Assembly: GCA_021307315.1 (NCBI GenBank)
Contig: JAJSPD010000005.1
Location: 124,001-188,000, forward strand
DNA length: 64,000 bases
Direction: 5' to 3'
DNA from: Bisporella sp. PMI_857
Lineage: Eukaryota; Ascomycota; Leotiomycetes; Helotiales; Helotiaceae
Shown in pieces: positions 45,028-56,641 of this stretch; position 1 is the first letter of the stretch; each line of letters opens with the position of its first letter. The position numbers and the translations under genes were made by a program. The notes beneath the pieces were generated by a model that searched no databases, was not told where the DNA came from, and saw only the letters and a program-made list of their open reading frames with translations.

Positions 45028-46949
45028 GATTGATGAATGAGCTCTAGTACAGCTCAAGCCGAGCGACAAGGGGTACCCGTGGTTTGTGCAACAAGAGACA
45101 GTGGGCAGAGAACTACAGCGATGAATGAACGTCCATGATCAGGGTAACCCCAATTTATACCCCTGGATGAACTTGTCCGAGCTCATGATAACCGACCCCA
45201 GATGAGGAGTACCAGACCGTCACCTGCACCAATTGTGGGGGAGATTCTGTATCTAATCGCGATTTTGAACGTTACAGTACATGAGCCGACCAGGAGCATG
45301 GAACATCGCTTGCAGCAACTATACTGATTGTAGCGGCAGTTGGATCAGCATATGGCAGGAGAGGATACGTGTTTGCGGGGTCTGATAATATATTGTACGC
45401 ATCCTCGAACCTGATTTGCCGACCAGGCACTAGCTCGGCAGAGATCATCATTGGTTTCTACTACCTTACCAAATGATGCTGCGTTTAGAGACTTTATGAT
45501 CTTGATTAATCCATGGTGGGGAAGAGTGGGATGGTAACATACCTCTGGCACGTGATGAGAATGCACCATGTTCCACAAAAGAAGAACGAGAGAAAGTTCG
45601 AAACTGGCTCTTTGATTAATAAATAAAGACTTTCAACTGATACTCGTAGGGCTATTAAGATGCCAAAACATTTCTGTTTCAAATTCGTAGAATTAAAGGG
45701 TAAACGTCACGTGTGCTGGCATTTGGTCACCTGATAAATTGTTTCCCCCACTTTCATTCCTGCTTGTAGCATTTGCTCCTGTCTATCAGATCACTTCACG
45801 TGTTTAGATTTATTATTGTTATCTTTGATTCTGTGTGACTGCGTCTTTCTTAGATTTTGCTCTCAACGATACTGCATGCAAGTCGAGCTAGGAGATGCGC
45901 CATGATTGCTTTAGTTTAGATCTAGCAAAATGCCTGGTCCTCGGCCCTTGCTGCAAATTCCATAAGGCTACTGTACTATGTACTATGTACTATTGGCTTT
46001 GAATTTGTTCCTTGATGGTCGAATATATCATTCTATAGTGCTATCTAGAAGTGTTGATGTCTGAATATGAGATAAACTTAAGTTCAAGATATGTGCATAG
46101 CTAGAACAGACTCGGAACGTATGCCATGCCTGGCTCTGCTTCATAAGCTTTTGGTCGTTCCCGCACATGCTTTCCTGACTCAAGCGTGCCATAATGCCTG
46201 ATAAGTTACGACGCGTGCTGCTGTGGTGTGCATTGAGTCACCCTTAATCACGTGATGGCCATCCTACTTCGGAAAATTAGATGTACCTCAATTGTTTCAA
46301 GTCTATTACTGGGATTGATGTCAAAATATTCTAAACTAACAATTAGACTATCTGAGATAGGATGAGATTTATTAATCTTGATATTCGAAAAGCGTCTCAG
46401 GCTCGCCTCTTCCCTAGCCCTGACTTCAGCCGATATACTCTCCTCAAGTCTATTCGTCCTACTCCATGGTGATACCCCGTGTTACCACCCCAGAAAATAA
46501 ATTATAAGCTTAACAGCGTTCAGAACCCAAGCCAAGATTTTGCTGCACCCCGCAATCTACATCTGCCCTTGTGATACGGACTCGCGCTTCCGTTATTCAG
46601 GTATGCATTCAGCCGCCACGGTAATTTTACCGAAAAATGATTGTTTCGCCTCAGCTTTGGACGCTTTCTAACTCCGGGGACCCCACAATGTGGACTTCAC
46701 ATGACTGGAATGGTACTCTAAGAAACGATTTCGAAGGAACAAGCTTTTGTAAGGAGATGCTAGGATCGAAGGGCCGCTTTGTATATTGCCGGTGACGGAG
46801 GTGGTAGACAATTTAATCTATGCATGTCCATCTGATGTTCACAAGACTTGAACCTCGGATCACCGTATGTATAAGGAGTCGATAGTACCTCGCATCTCTG
46901 TGGGATTCTCATTGCCGAGTTTCTTTACGCTTCAGAGAGTACCACCAGG
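45028..46949. promoter_or_regulatory. Divergent promoter region of OPT and AA9 genes with CACGTG cluster
   Basis: 1.9 kb between outward-pointing genes. CACGTG occurs at 45549-45554, 45708-45713, 45797-45802 and 46249-46254, the core bound by bHLH factors such as Cbf1 or Pho4. A short ACTATGTACT repeat lies near 45972-45991. No coding gene is supported. Confidence 0.5.
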
Positions 46950-48204
46950 ATGAGAATCACATTTATCTCAGTCATTGCCGCACTTGCAGCTCAAAAGGTT
47001 GCTGGCCATGCTACCTTCCAACAACTTTGGATTAATGGAGTTGATCAGATATGTCACCTACTCAAGGGCGTATAGAGTCTTAACTAATAAGATCTTTACC
47101 AGTCTACATGTGTTCGTCTACCATCCAATAATAACCCTATCACAGATGTGACAGGAACTACCATTAGATGTAATGGCAGAGGAGGTGTAACTGGGAAGTG
47201 CCCCGTTGTAGCTGGACAAACTTTGACGGTAGAAATGCATCAAGTAATTGACTCCTCAACTAGATTTCTGATCTGAAGCACTAAAAAGGCGGTAGCAAAA
47301 TGGCGACCGTTCCTGCACCAATGAGGCAATCGGTGGTGCTCATTATGGACCTGTTCAAGTGTACCTTTCAAAGGTCACTGACGCATCAACCGCAGATGGC
47401 TCAACAGGATGGTTCAAGATCTTCCAGGATACATGGTCACCAGTAAGATCGCACCATTTTAATCGTTGTTCGCTGCTAAATATCGGATAGAAAGCAGGTG
47501 CAGCATCAGGAGATGATGATAACTGGGGCACTAAGGATCTGAACACCTGTTGTGGAAGAATGAATGTCAAGATCCCATCCGATATCCCAGCAGGCGACTA
47601 TCTTCTCCGTGCAGAGGTCATCGCCCTCCATGTAGCCGGCTCTTCAGGAGGTGCTCAATTTTACGTCAGCTGTTGTATGTCGCATACTCTTCTTCCTCCC
47701 TAAATATTTACCGCAATCCCTCAGAAACTCACTAACAATACAAGACCAACTCACTGTCACTGGCGGCGGATCCGCCTCCCCATCAGTCGTCTCCCTCCCC
47801 GGCGCCTACAAAGCGTCCGACCCTGGAATACTCGTCAATATACACGCCACCCTCGCGACTTACGTGGCACCGGGCCCCACAGTCTACGGTGGCGGAACCA
47901 CCAAGTCCGCTGGAGCTGTCTGTGCTGGTGTTGAGACTGGCAAGACCACTGGTCCGGCCGTCACACAGACGAATACTGGAGGCGCGTCAAGTCCAACTGG
48001 TTGCACTGTCGCAAAGTATGCGCAATGTGGTGGTAATACTTATACTGGGTGCACTAATTGTGAGGTACGCTACTCTTCTCTTTGTTGATGGAGGATGTTC
48101 GGCTTGTTAGAATCGTACTTGGAGATGAAATGCTAATGAATGCTGTGTAGGCGGGCTCGACTTGCGTGGCTGTTTCTCCACCGTACTATTCACAATGCAC
48201 CTAA
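46950..48204 (+). CDS. AA9 lytic polysaccharide monooxygenase with CBM1
   Basis: Copper monooxygenase that cleaves cellulose oxidatively, secreted. Six exons: 46950-47048, 47103-47243, 47296-47442, 47491-47674, 47745-48064 and 48151-48204, giving 314 residues. The signal peptide ends KVAG and the mature protein starts with His ([11 protein letters not shown]), the copper histidine brace. The second copper histidine is in GGAHYGPV, and the QFYVSCYQL motif carries the Gln and axial Tyr. A Ser/Thr/Gly linker leads to a cellulose-binding CBM1 ([17 protein letters not shown]...[13 protein letters not shown]). Intron 1 has no canonical donor in phase: the site reads CAG/ATATGT, one base from GTATGT. 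All other introns obey GT-AG. That lesion may disable splicing. Confidence 0.9.
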
Positions 48205-48922
48205 ATTTATGTTGAGGAGAACGCTTGAGGGATAGTTAGAGGGCTTGACGTGTAATATCGGTTCTTGTACATATTTGGAATAAAGTGATCAGTCATTAAT
48301 GCCGTTAGACAAGATCGAGTGAAACCTTTAGAAACTAGCTTACGCACGGGGTGATCAAACTAATGCACAATCCACGTCGCAACTGTAAACCCACCAATAA
48401 ACGCGCACTACCGGGAAAATAGATACAAAAAATACGACCTCATGGTACAACACATCTCATAATCTATCTCATTGCTGGGAGTGGTTAGGTGTGGCGCAGT
48501 TATCATCGCTATTGACAGGGGGTGGCGCACACCCGGTTGGTCGTTGGAATAAAGTTGGGTATGGTTTCTGAATATAAGCGTACTGGGAAGCATTTAACAA
48601 ACATGCCGATAACCAAGACTACAGCTTTGACCGCCAACCGGAGCAATTTCTTCTTTTTAATATGACAGAATACCTCATATTGGCATGTGGCTGGTGAGGA
48701 GATTAGGACGATATCTGTGGCTGCCCTTATGTTTATGAACACACATCGAGAGATTTGCTTGGTATCGTGCGGCATGTGCTTGCGGATACTCTATTGTGAC
48801 AGCTTCTAGGCTTGATCTCCCTTGAAATCGTGAAATAGTGATAGAAATTCTCCAGAGAAGCTACGTAATCATATCTTACTTAGGAATAAATATTTGTTCA
48901 TTTCTTTATAACTTCCGCAGTT
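48205..48922. other. Intergenic, no gene seen
   Basis: No supported frame or repeat; short minus-strand frames here lack family features. Confidence 0.45.
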
Positions 48923-49380
48923 ATGCATATCATAGCCACTACCAACCCAGCGCCGTCGCCGCCACCAACACAAGAATTGCCTTTATTTAATCATTTAGAC
49001 CATTCCCTCTCTACTTTATCCTGCTCCGCCTGCTCCGCGTCTTTCAAGCTTCTCAAAATCCATCAATACCTCTTCACTTCCAATGGTGCTGTAGAAGGCA
49101 TCACAGCCACAGCAGTTCTCTACACGTTACTTGTCACGCTCATCACTTTCCTCCTTACATCCCACCGCCCACTATCTTTCCTTCGATGGTTACTTATCGT
49201 ACTCGATTTTGGTTTTATCGGTGCGGCCATCACGGTCGCGGTACCGACGAGCCCAAATGGAGGATGAGCGGAACCTTTTACAGGCGAGAGGAAAAGGATT
49301 ACGAAGGCAAATGGGTAGAGAGATGATCTGAGGTGTAACTTGCCGTTGGGGACTCTAATCGCTACTATTGTGTCCACATA
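48923..49380 (+). CDS. Small membrane protein, possibly frame-broken
   Basis: A 114-residue frame (48923-49267) has a soluble Ser/Pro-rich start and two or three membrane helices (ITATAVLYTLLVTLITFLL, LRWLLIVLDFGFIGAAITVAV) like the MARVEL-type membrane proteins frequent in fungi. Beyond the stop, plausible continuation segments lie in other frames: GTFYRREEKDYEGKWVER, then CNLPLGTLIATIVST ending near 49380. No intron joins them, which suggests either a shortened protein or a gene broken by small indels. Function unknown; low confidence. Confidence 0.35.
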
Positions 49381-49834
49381 AGTTGCCCCAAAATCAAGAT
49401 CCTTAAGGCCAAATGCTAAAAATTCCTCGCAACTTTTTGCATGCTTTCACTGTGTCTTCCACAATGTTCATGATCATTATATGGCGGCTAAGGTGCACAA
49501 TGATACCGACTATTCCTGAGCGTAAGATCATAGACAAATTGCGATAGTTCTTGAGTCGCTAATAAATATTATATCTGAGATGAGCGACCGCCAGCATCTC
49601 CCAGTAAACAGGCATGGACACAACGGCCTAGTACAAAATAGCCACGGGCACACGCCATGGCGGCGCAGCCGTTTAAGTTAGAGCTCAGGGGAGATGTGCA
49701 GTGTACGAGTGGAACTCCGTTGTCGTTGTAGGTTTGAGTTGATTAACATCTTTGAACTTATTTGGCGGATACACATGTACAAGTAAGCTGGCGTTAATAA
49801 ATAAGAATTGATATTTGCAAAATATGACTTGTTC
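49381..49834. other. Intergenic, no gene seen
   Basis: Convergent 3' flanks only; nothing recognisable. Confidence 0.45.
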
Positions 49835-50895
49835 CTAATGAATCCTATGGGGTTTCGAATCAAGTTCATAGTATCCTCCCACAGCGGCCATAGGAGTCGA
49901 ATCCAATTCCAAGACATCGCTACGATTGTCCAGCTCATACCTAACATCGCTGAATAGTTCTTGCGGTGGTGATTTTGGTTTCTCATAGTGCCCAGCAGTC
50001 GATGGCTGGACCTGGTTTGCGATAGGGTCGACATTTTCATCTTCGATTGGCAGCTTCTGCCCAGATCCTCCCCTCTGTCGTCTTCGAACTAAGAGAATAA
50101 TCACACTGATGATTGCTATTGCGATCATAGAAATGACAACACCGATCGTGGCTTTTACGCCAGTGCTTAGCCCAGACTTCTCTGCCGATTTAGACACAGA
50201 TTTTGCAGTCTCGACACTCGATGGATCCGTAGACGCCGTTGCTAAATTGGCGCTCGGCGTAGATGTTTGACTTGCTCCTGTATTTGACGTAGATCTGCTG
50301 GAACCCTGTGTAGCTGTGCCCGCATTTGATGTGGAACTTACTCCCAAGCTTGATGGTGCCAAACTCGATTTCGAGACTACCCCAGAGTCTGATGAAGATG
50401 CCGGCGAAGTGGTCGAGGAAGGAAGAACGATAGGTGTCAGACTAAAAGTTGCACCTCCTCTAGAAGCACCTCCCTGTACGACTTTGATGTGCGGGCTATT
50501 CGCACCAAATCCAGTTGACGTATTTGGCCGAAGATTGAAGTAGCAGTCGTCCACATCCGTCCAATTTAAGAGAACCAAGGCCGAGGAATTGAATGGGTGA
50601 ACGCGTTCAACGATTTCTGCTGTCTTGTCAGGATCTTTGCATAAAAATAAATATTATATATCTTACTTGTGAGAATTGTTGCTTGATTCGGTCGTAGACA
50701 GAACGTGTACAAAAGAGGACTTTCGAAGGGTGAAATGTACGATACATTGACCGTATCGAGGTAATTCAGCTCCAACCCTTCAGTAGGAAACAGAAATGCA
50801 ACTCCATTCTTATTCAACTTTATTTCCTGTCCAAAAGTTATAAAACTGAAAAAGAAAGTCCAGAGAACCGGATGAACGTATGTCTTAAACCCCAT
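49835..50895 (-). CDS. Ser/Thr-rich single-pass membrane protein
   Basis: Exons 50667-50895 and 49835-50616 with a 50-bp intron (GTAAGA donor, CAG acceptor) give 336 residues. A signal peptide (VLWTFFFSFITFGQE) is followed by a folded extracellular domain (FLFPTEGLELNYLDTVNVSYIS ... VLLNWTDVDDCYFNL), a Ser/Thr-rich mucin-like stalk of about 100 residues, one membrane helix (ATIGVVISMIAIAIISVIILLV) with RRRQR stop-transfer residues, and a cytoplasmic tail with YEL/YEK motifs. This layout is that of wall-sensor-like or other fungal type I membrane proteins, but no named domain such as WSC is visible. Function unknown. Confidence 0.75.
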
Positions 50896-52098
50896 CGCCT
50901 TGAAGAGAGTTTTCTGCGCGAGAACGTGGGCAATGTAGAATTGCCCAAATTTTAAATATACATTACTTTTAACCTTTCAGCTATTGCGCTCTGTATGCGA
51001 TAATGCGGCACAAGCTGATGTCAGTAATGAAATGAGGCTCCCTTGGCTCGTTTCAGGGCACCAATCAACCGCCAATGCTTGGCTTCACCTCGCACCCTGA
51101 ATATCCCGGGGTCAGCGAAATCGACCCCAATATCAAGAACCCTGCAAGATATTCTCCTTTATGCCATGGAATCCTGATCAAAGATACTGCACCATTAAAA
51201 TTTATCAAGCCCCTCAGCCTCCCTGGCGGACGGCCTATTGCAGCTATTTAAACGGCCGTGTCCTGTTTTCATATAATCACTACAAGGTTAAAGCCATGCC
51301 AAACAGTCACGATCAAATTTTGAGATTCATGTTATAAATCGTAGTGGAAGCGGCCTGAAAAGCAATAGTCTTTCTTTTTTAGAAAGTTGTTGAAATATGT
51401 TTGGTGGCTTTAGAGAAAATATGGTGGGGCCTCTAAAGGCCCAGCGCTTATGATGTATGCAATGGCATTGCTGTATCGACCACTTGCCTTTGCAGATCAG
51501 AGTAACGAAAGAATGATTAGCGAAGATCAAAGTTAAGTGCTTTAGGTATAGGAATTCTATCCGTGCTAACTATGTTTATGGCTCTTGGTCGGCTTCTGGC
51601 CGAAAGCGCGTGTACTAGGGTAGTTTCTGATGCTAGTGGCTTTGGCTTCTGGGAAGGCGATCCGCACCTAGAAGTTCTAACCTCTGCTGAAGAAGATCGT
51701 TTTGATTTCAAGGAGATTATACTTAGGTATTCGAGCGGCCTGTGGAATATAACTTGGGAACTTGAATCTATGCTGGAAACAAGCCCGAATCTGCACATGC
51801 TCAAGGTTACATATATATTTGCAGGCGTCCGATGCACCGTGTCAAGTCACTCTGGCATTCAAGAATTGCACAAAAAGCTCCAAATTGGTCTGTAAGATAT
51901 GATAAAGATGATGTAGATGTCGTTAATTCAGCGCTTTCGTGGCACGTTGTGATAATAGACGTAGCCTATGATATCCTCCGGCTAATTCCAGCTTGTTGAA
52001 CCTAGACAGATGCTCTTACCAACACTTATAACAATGCGTAAAATGTTCTTCTGATGAAGAGTTCGCCAAGCTTTCCAAGCATACACCAAACCAGGATC
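50896..52098. other. Intergenic, no gene seen
   Basis: A 110-codon plus-strand frame (51563-51895) and an overlapping minus frame lack recognisable features, so neither is called. Confidence 0.45.
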
Positions 52099-54020
52099 CT
52101 ACCACACATTGCCCTTAGTTTGCTTTCCCCTTGCCCTCTCCAGCTCCTTAACATTAATATTCCTCCACATCAGCAGGCACACCAGGCAGAGTGGGAGTAT
52201 GCAAGATCCCGCAATAACCATCTTCCTCTGTACATCTGCATAGGCACCAACAACCGCGTCACGGATTGGAGTTCCCAATGGGTATGATTTCTGAGCCTCG
52301 ATGTCGCCATAAATTATTGCTGTCAAATTTTTGCTGTCCTCAGGCAAAAACTCATAGAGTTTCTGGGGTAGAGTATTTGTCCAGATACCGCCAGCAACAG
52401 CGAAGCCGATCGAGGCGCCGATAGAGCCGAAGAGACTGAAGAGCGCCAGGGACACGGCGATTTCTTGATGCGTGACGGAAGCCATGATGGCAATTTGAGC
52501 ACATAGTGCCCAAGTTCCTGTGGCGAGACCGTTCAATAATTGACACATGACTAGAAGCCCAATATGTGTCTCCGGAGTCCGGAAGTGGATGAGCAGAGCC
52601 GTGCCTAGAATGGCGACAGGAACTCCGGCGATTGAGACCCATTTGTAGTTTCCAGTATAGCGAATAATAAGGCCGCAGAAGGGAGCCCAGAATGAAGACA
52701 TGAGGGAGAACGAATTGAGGACGTAGCCGGAGATGGTAATAGACTGATCATGCACCACTTGTAGGTACGATCCGTAGTATGCGTCCCAAATAAAGATTGA
52801 GATGAACATGATTCCGTAGAGTAAGCAAGCACCCAGTATAGTCCGATCCTTGAGATATCGGAATGGAAAGTACTGCACCGTTGCGAAGTATTTCTCCCAG
52901 ACGACGAAAAGAGCAAGGAGGAAGACGCCAAGAACTATCATAGCGATGAGGTAGCCGGTCTTCCAGCCGTTAGGAGCGGTATACACCAAACTGAAAGGAA
53001 GGAGTAGTAAAGACCATCCGAAGGTAGTGAGAAACATGCCAACAACTGCAATCAATAGTCAGTATCATATATCAACACAAAGGAGGCTTTTAAACTAACC
53101 GTCAAACTCAGTCAAGTAATATTTGATGGATCCGAACAAACTGCGACCGCTATTGGCCTGCTCTGGGAATTTGCCAAGCTTAATGGCTTTGCGTTTGCTC
53201 GTGAAGAAGATAGCAATAACTGGAAGGCAAAAAGCGACCTCCATTATGATGAATGCGCCAAAAGCCCAACGAAAGTTGACATAATTGTAAAAGAGTTCTG
53301 CGATTCTGGGACCCCCAAAAGTGGTAGCGATAGTTGGGGTTCCATTGATACCAAACATAATTGCTCGGTTTCGAAGCGAAGTTATATCAGCAAGAATAAT
53401 AGTGATAACATATGTCATCCCCAGATGACCGACCCAATAGAGTGTGTGCGCGGCCGCATACATCTGCACATTAATACAGGCAGCCTTCATAATAACACCG
53501 ACAGTAGTAAGGATGAGCATCACAGCAAAACCCTCGCATCGTCCCCAGATGTCGATAACCTTTGCAATGCTGAGCTGGCATACACCTCCAAGGATAGTCG
53601 CAACAATGCCCGTCGTAGCCAAAAGCCCGTGCTGTGAGAACGATGAAGTCACGTAGGGAATGAGATTGGACTGAACGGATTGGAGCATTGCATCGATAAA
53701 AGACACAAAGTAGAGCCTATGAAATCGTCAGATTTATTCTATAGAGCAGCACAAAGAGCACAACTGATAGCACATCTTCGCAGGAGTACTTACAGAACGA
53801 ACATGACAATTAGAAGCTGTTTCGACCATACGGTGGTGATTGCTTCCACTTGCTGAACACCCTGTTGCTTGTGCTCGGTACTATTGATGGAGTCGGCTTT
53901 CTCGTTGACATCTTCAGCATCACGGCCACTCACGCCGGCGAGATGTCTTTCGGGTTCATATGTAATGGTGGATGGCACCTCGGCGGTAGGCTGAGGCGCT
54001 CCATAGACGGTGGAAGCCAT
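52099..54020 (-). CDS. MFS siderophore-iron transporter (Sit/Mir/ARN type)
   Basis: Major facilitator of the 14-helix siderophore:H+ symporter family, importing ferric siderophores at the plasma membrane. Exons 53794-54020, 53100-53716 and 52099-53045 with introns of 77 and 54 bp give 596 residues. The acidic cytosolic N-terminus (EDVNEKADSINS) is followed by helices beginning at LLIVMFVLLYFVSFIDAML. Family signs include VIDIWGRCEGF between helices 2 and 3, FRYLKDRTILGACLLYG and the motif WDAYYGSYLQVVHDQSITISGYV typical of Sit transporters, and a C-terminal WRNINVKELERARG. No siderophore synthetase is seen nearby, so it may take up xenosiderophores. The frame is intact. Confidence 0.9.
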
Positions 54021-56641
54021 TGCGATAGAGGTTTGGGTAGTTCAGACGACTGCTTGGTATCTGAGTGACCTTAGCTTTCGCAACACAGAATCCCACAGAG
54101 AGGGAATTAGAGAATATTAATACAAGGTTGCAGTGGTCTCCATCTTTCTCGCCTCCTGCATGTGGACTGCATATAGGGTGTATGCGGTGCCTGCCCCCCG
54201 CGGGCCATTCATGTTTCCCAATAGCTGCTAATCCTTTCTCTTTTTACAAGTGGAAACGAGCATGGGGGTTGATCTTGGCAGTCCAAGATCAACAGGCCCC
54301 CTTGGCAGAAGGGCAGCACAAAGACTCGTCTAATTGGTTACAGCAAACGTTGTCCTCCGCTCTCGCAGTTATCAGATGATCGAGATGATCTGATAAGATG
54401 GGCATGCAGCAGTATGTGGGGTGCAATACAGCCAGACCCGGCTCTAGTCCCGTTTAATCAAGATTCCGCTTGGGCTAAGCAAATGCCCAGAATATTGGCA
54501 ACCAGAAAATTTTTTGTACACACAATCAACACCACTTTTGCATCTCAATAGGTCCAATTATATTCAGTAGGTTCATCTATTAACCGAGTTCTCAAAAGCC
54601 ACCGGCAGTCTCGAGCGAAAATTTAGCAAATGTAAGTTGTCATGCTGCGAAGCCGGCTCAAATATGGTATTCGATCTTGAGTATTATCTTTAGTGTACTA
54701 TGGCAAAGACCAGCCAATATGTACAGTTTGTTACACGAGACGAGATCACGTAACAATGCACCCGAAAAAGAAAAACTAAGCTTCCCAGCGGCACTGATCG
54801 TGGAGAGCTTTGCCTCGCCTTTAATTCGGCTGTTGAAGCTAAGCGACACTGGCAATTAGTTAGTTCGCCCGCGTGGACGCTCACACACGCGTTCCGTCCT
54901 TTTTGAGCGATCGCTCCGATGATGGCAGTCCATATCATCAAAAGCAATCTGTGCATGACCACGTCCATATACCAACGAAAACATTTTATCTTGGCACAAT
55001 CTCTACTGTAGAGCTTCGGACCTGGTTTAGTTTAGCATTCTCACTTATCAGGCCGGTATCGCAGTCCGTCATATCCTTCCACGCTTCCACACTTAGGGAT
55101 GGTGGATCTGCTTGTTTCCAGAACTATGCGAAAAATTACTCCAGGCGTTGAAATTATTTGGGTGATAACTCTTTTGTCTTTCTTTGCCATAATTTTCCTG
55201 TCATCATGCACAGGACGGCCCAGGGTTGCATTGCACTTCGCAGCAGCCTTACAGCGGAAATTCCCGTACCGCAGATTGCATAGTGTCCTTGGAGCGGAGC
55301 CTAGATTTCTAGTCTCGGATGATTTGGCGGGTTCTTTGGCTCCAGCCTCTTGGTATATGGCCCTCTTTTTTTTATATAAAAAATAAACCCCCCCTCTCTG
55401 GCACCCGAATGATGATTGGCTGGATTCTAAGTCATTACGAATGAAAATGAACTAGAATTCTCCACGATGGTGTCCAAAAGTCTCCGCTATCAGATCTAGA
55501 TTTAATCAAAAGAACACGCTATACCATCCACTGGACACTATTCGAACCACTCCATTTTGTGCTACTTGCTATTACGACTTTCGGCGCTAGGCCAAGAAAT
55601 TACAAATAGTTTGAGCGCTAAACGACTCGTCTAACCTCTGGGGAGAGCAGATTATTCTTCCATTCTTATCTTCGAAATGCGGTAGTGTTTTGAACGCGTT
55701 CAGCTACAGTCCAGACATTTGCATGCATACCAAATCATGATTTCTTAACCGATTACAGCATCTTTATATCGAACTTGATTTTGGAACCCAGCGAGATTGT
55801 CTAGTGTGGAACAGCTCTCTCGAATCATGGCTCTTCTGAGCCGTCTAGATCCTGAACTATGGATTTATCAAGCCTCTAGGCTCGGCCAACACATTACTTG
55901 ACGAAGGAGATGACGGCGAACGAGTATTTTCAAGTAAAGTCGATATCTCCAACTCCTTGTAAATCCCTGGACTGACAAGAAAACAGGCTAGATTAGACAT
56001 ATACATTAAGGGGGAAAGCCCATAGCAAAGAAGACGATGAGTTGGGTGTCGTTGCGATATGCTATCTCGGGATGGCTCAACATTATCTCTTGATAGAAAG
56101 AGAAGGGAGAAGTCTGGGATCGAAGAAATTTAATGGAACGCACTCGGAGTGCACGTGACCATAGACTCATCGGCAGACTTCTATTGGCTTTCACCATATC
56201 CACTCTTCAACTTGCGAAGTTTCCTACTCCAAGAATATTATATTAGTATTCTAAAAGCGTGGAAGCCTAATCGAAAAAGAATCTCTCCATTGCTGACGAT
56301 GACGCAATGTGCGGGAAATATCTTGGCCAATCTGACTTGGCGGAATGAGGCTGCCTGAATTGCGGTAAATGATTTGGCAGTGAAAAAGATTGCGCCCAGT
56401 GGTTAGCCTCACAATTGAGTGAGTTCGCCGGAGGGACTATTGTCCGTACTTACGATACCGTATTCAATGCCTGAACAAGGCATCGGATGGGAAGTCTACT
56501 CTTGGTCCCGTGATCAACGAGGCTGTTAGGCGTTGTTCCCTTGAAGTATATATTGAGAGCAGGATTCTTGCTGTAGGTAGTATGAACATGTTTTCCATCT
56601 CAGAATATTTATTTAACATGGTTATCTTCAGGCAGTTACAA
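54021..56641. other. 2.6-kb gene-free stretch
   Basis: Holds the promoters of the siderophore transporter (left) and BBE-like gene (right). Several 60-100-codon frames are present but none has family motifs or splice structure. No transposon termini found. Confidence 0.45.

Noticed and set aside
46838..46900. tRNA-like box on the minus strand (GAGGTTCAAGTC)
   Set aside because: It resembles a B box, but I cannot draw a matching acceptor stem or full cloverleaf, and it lies in the AA9 promoter.
51517..51895. Opposed frames of 106 and 110 codons
   Set aside because: Each is the antisense of the other and neither has a recognisable domain or membrane segment.
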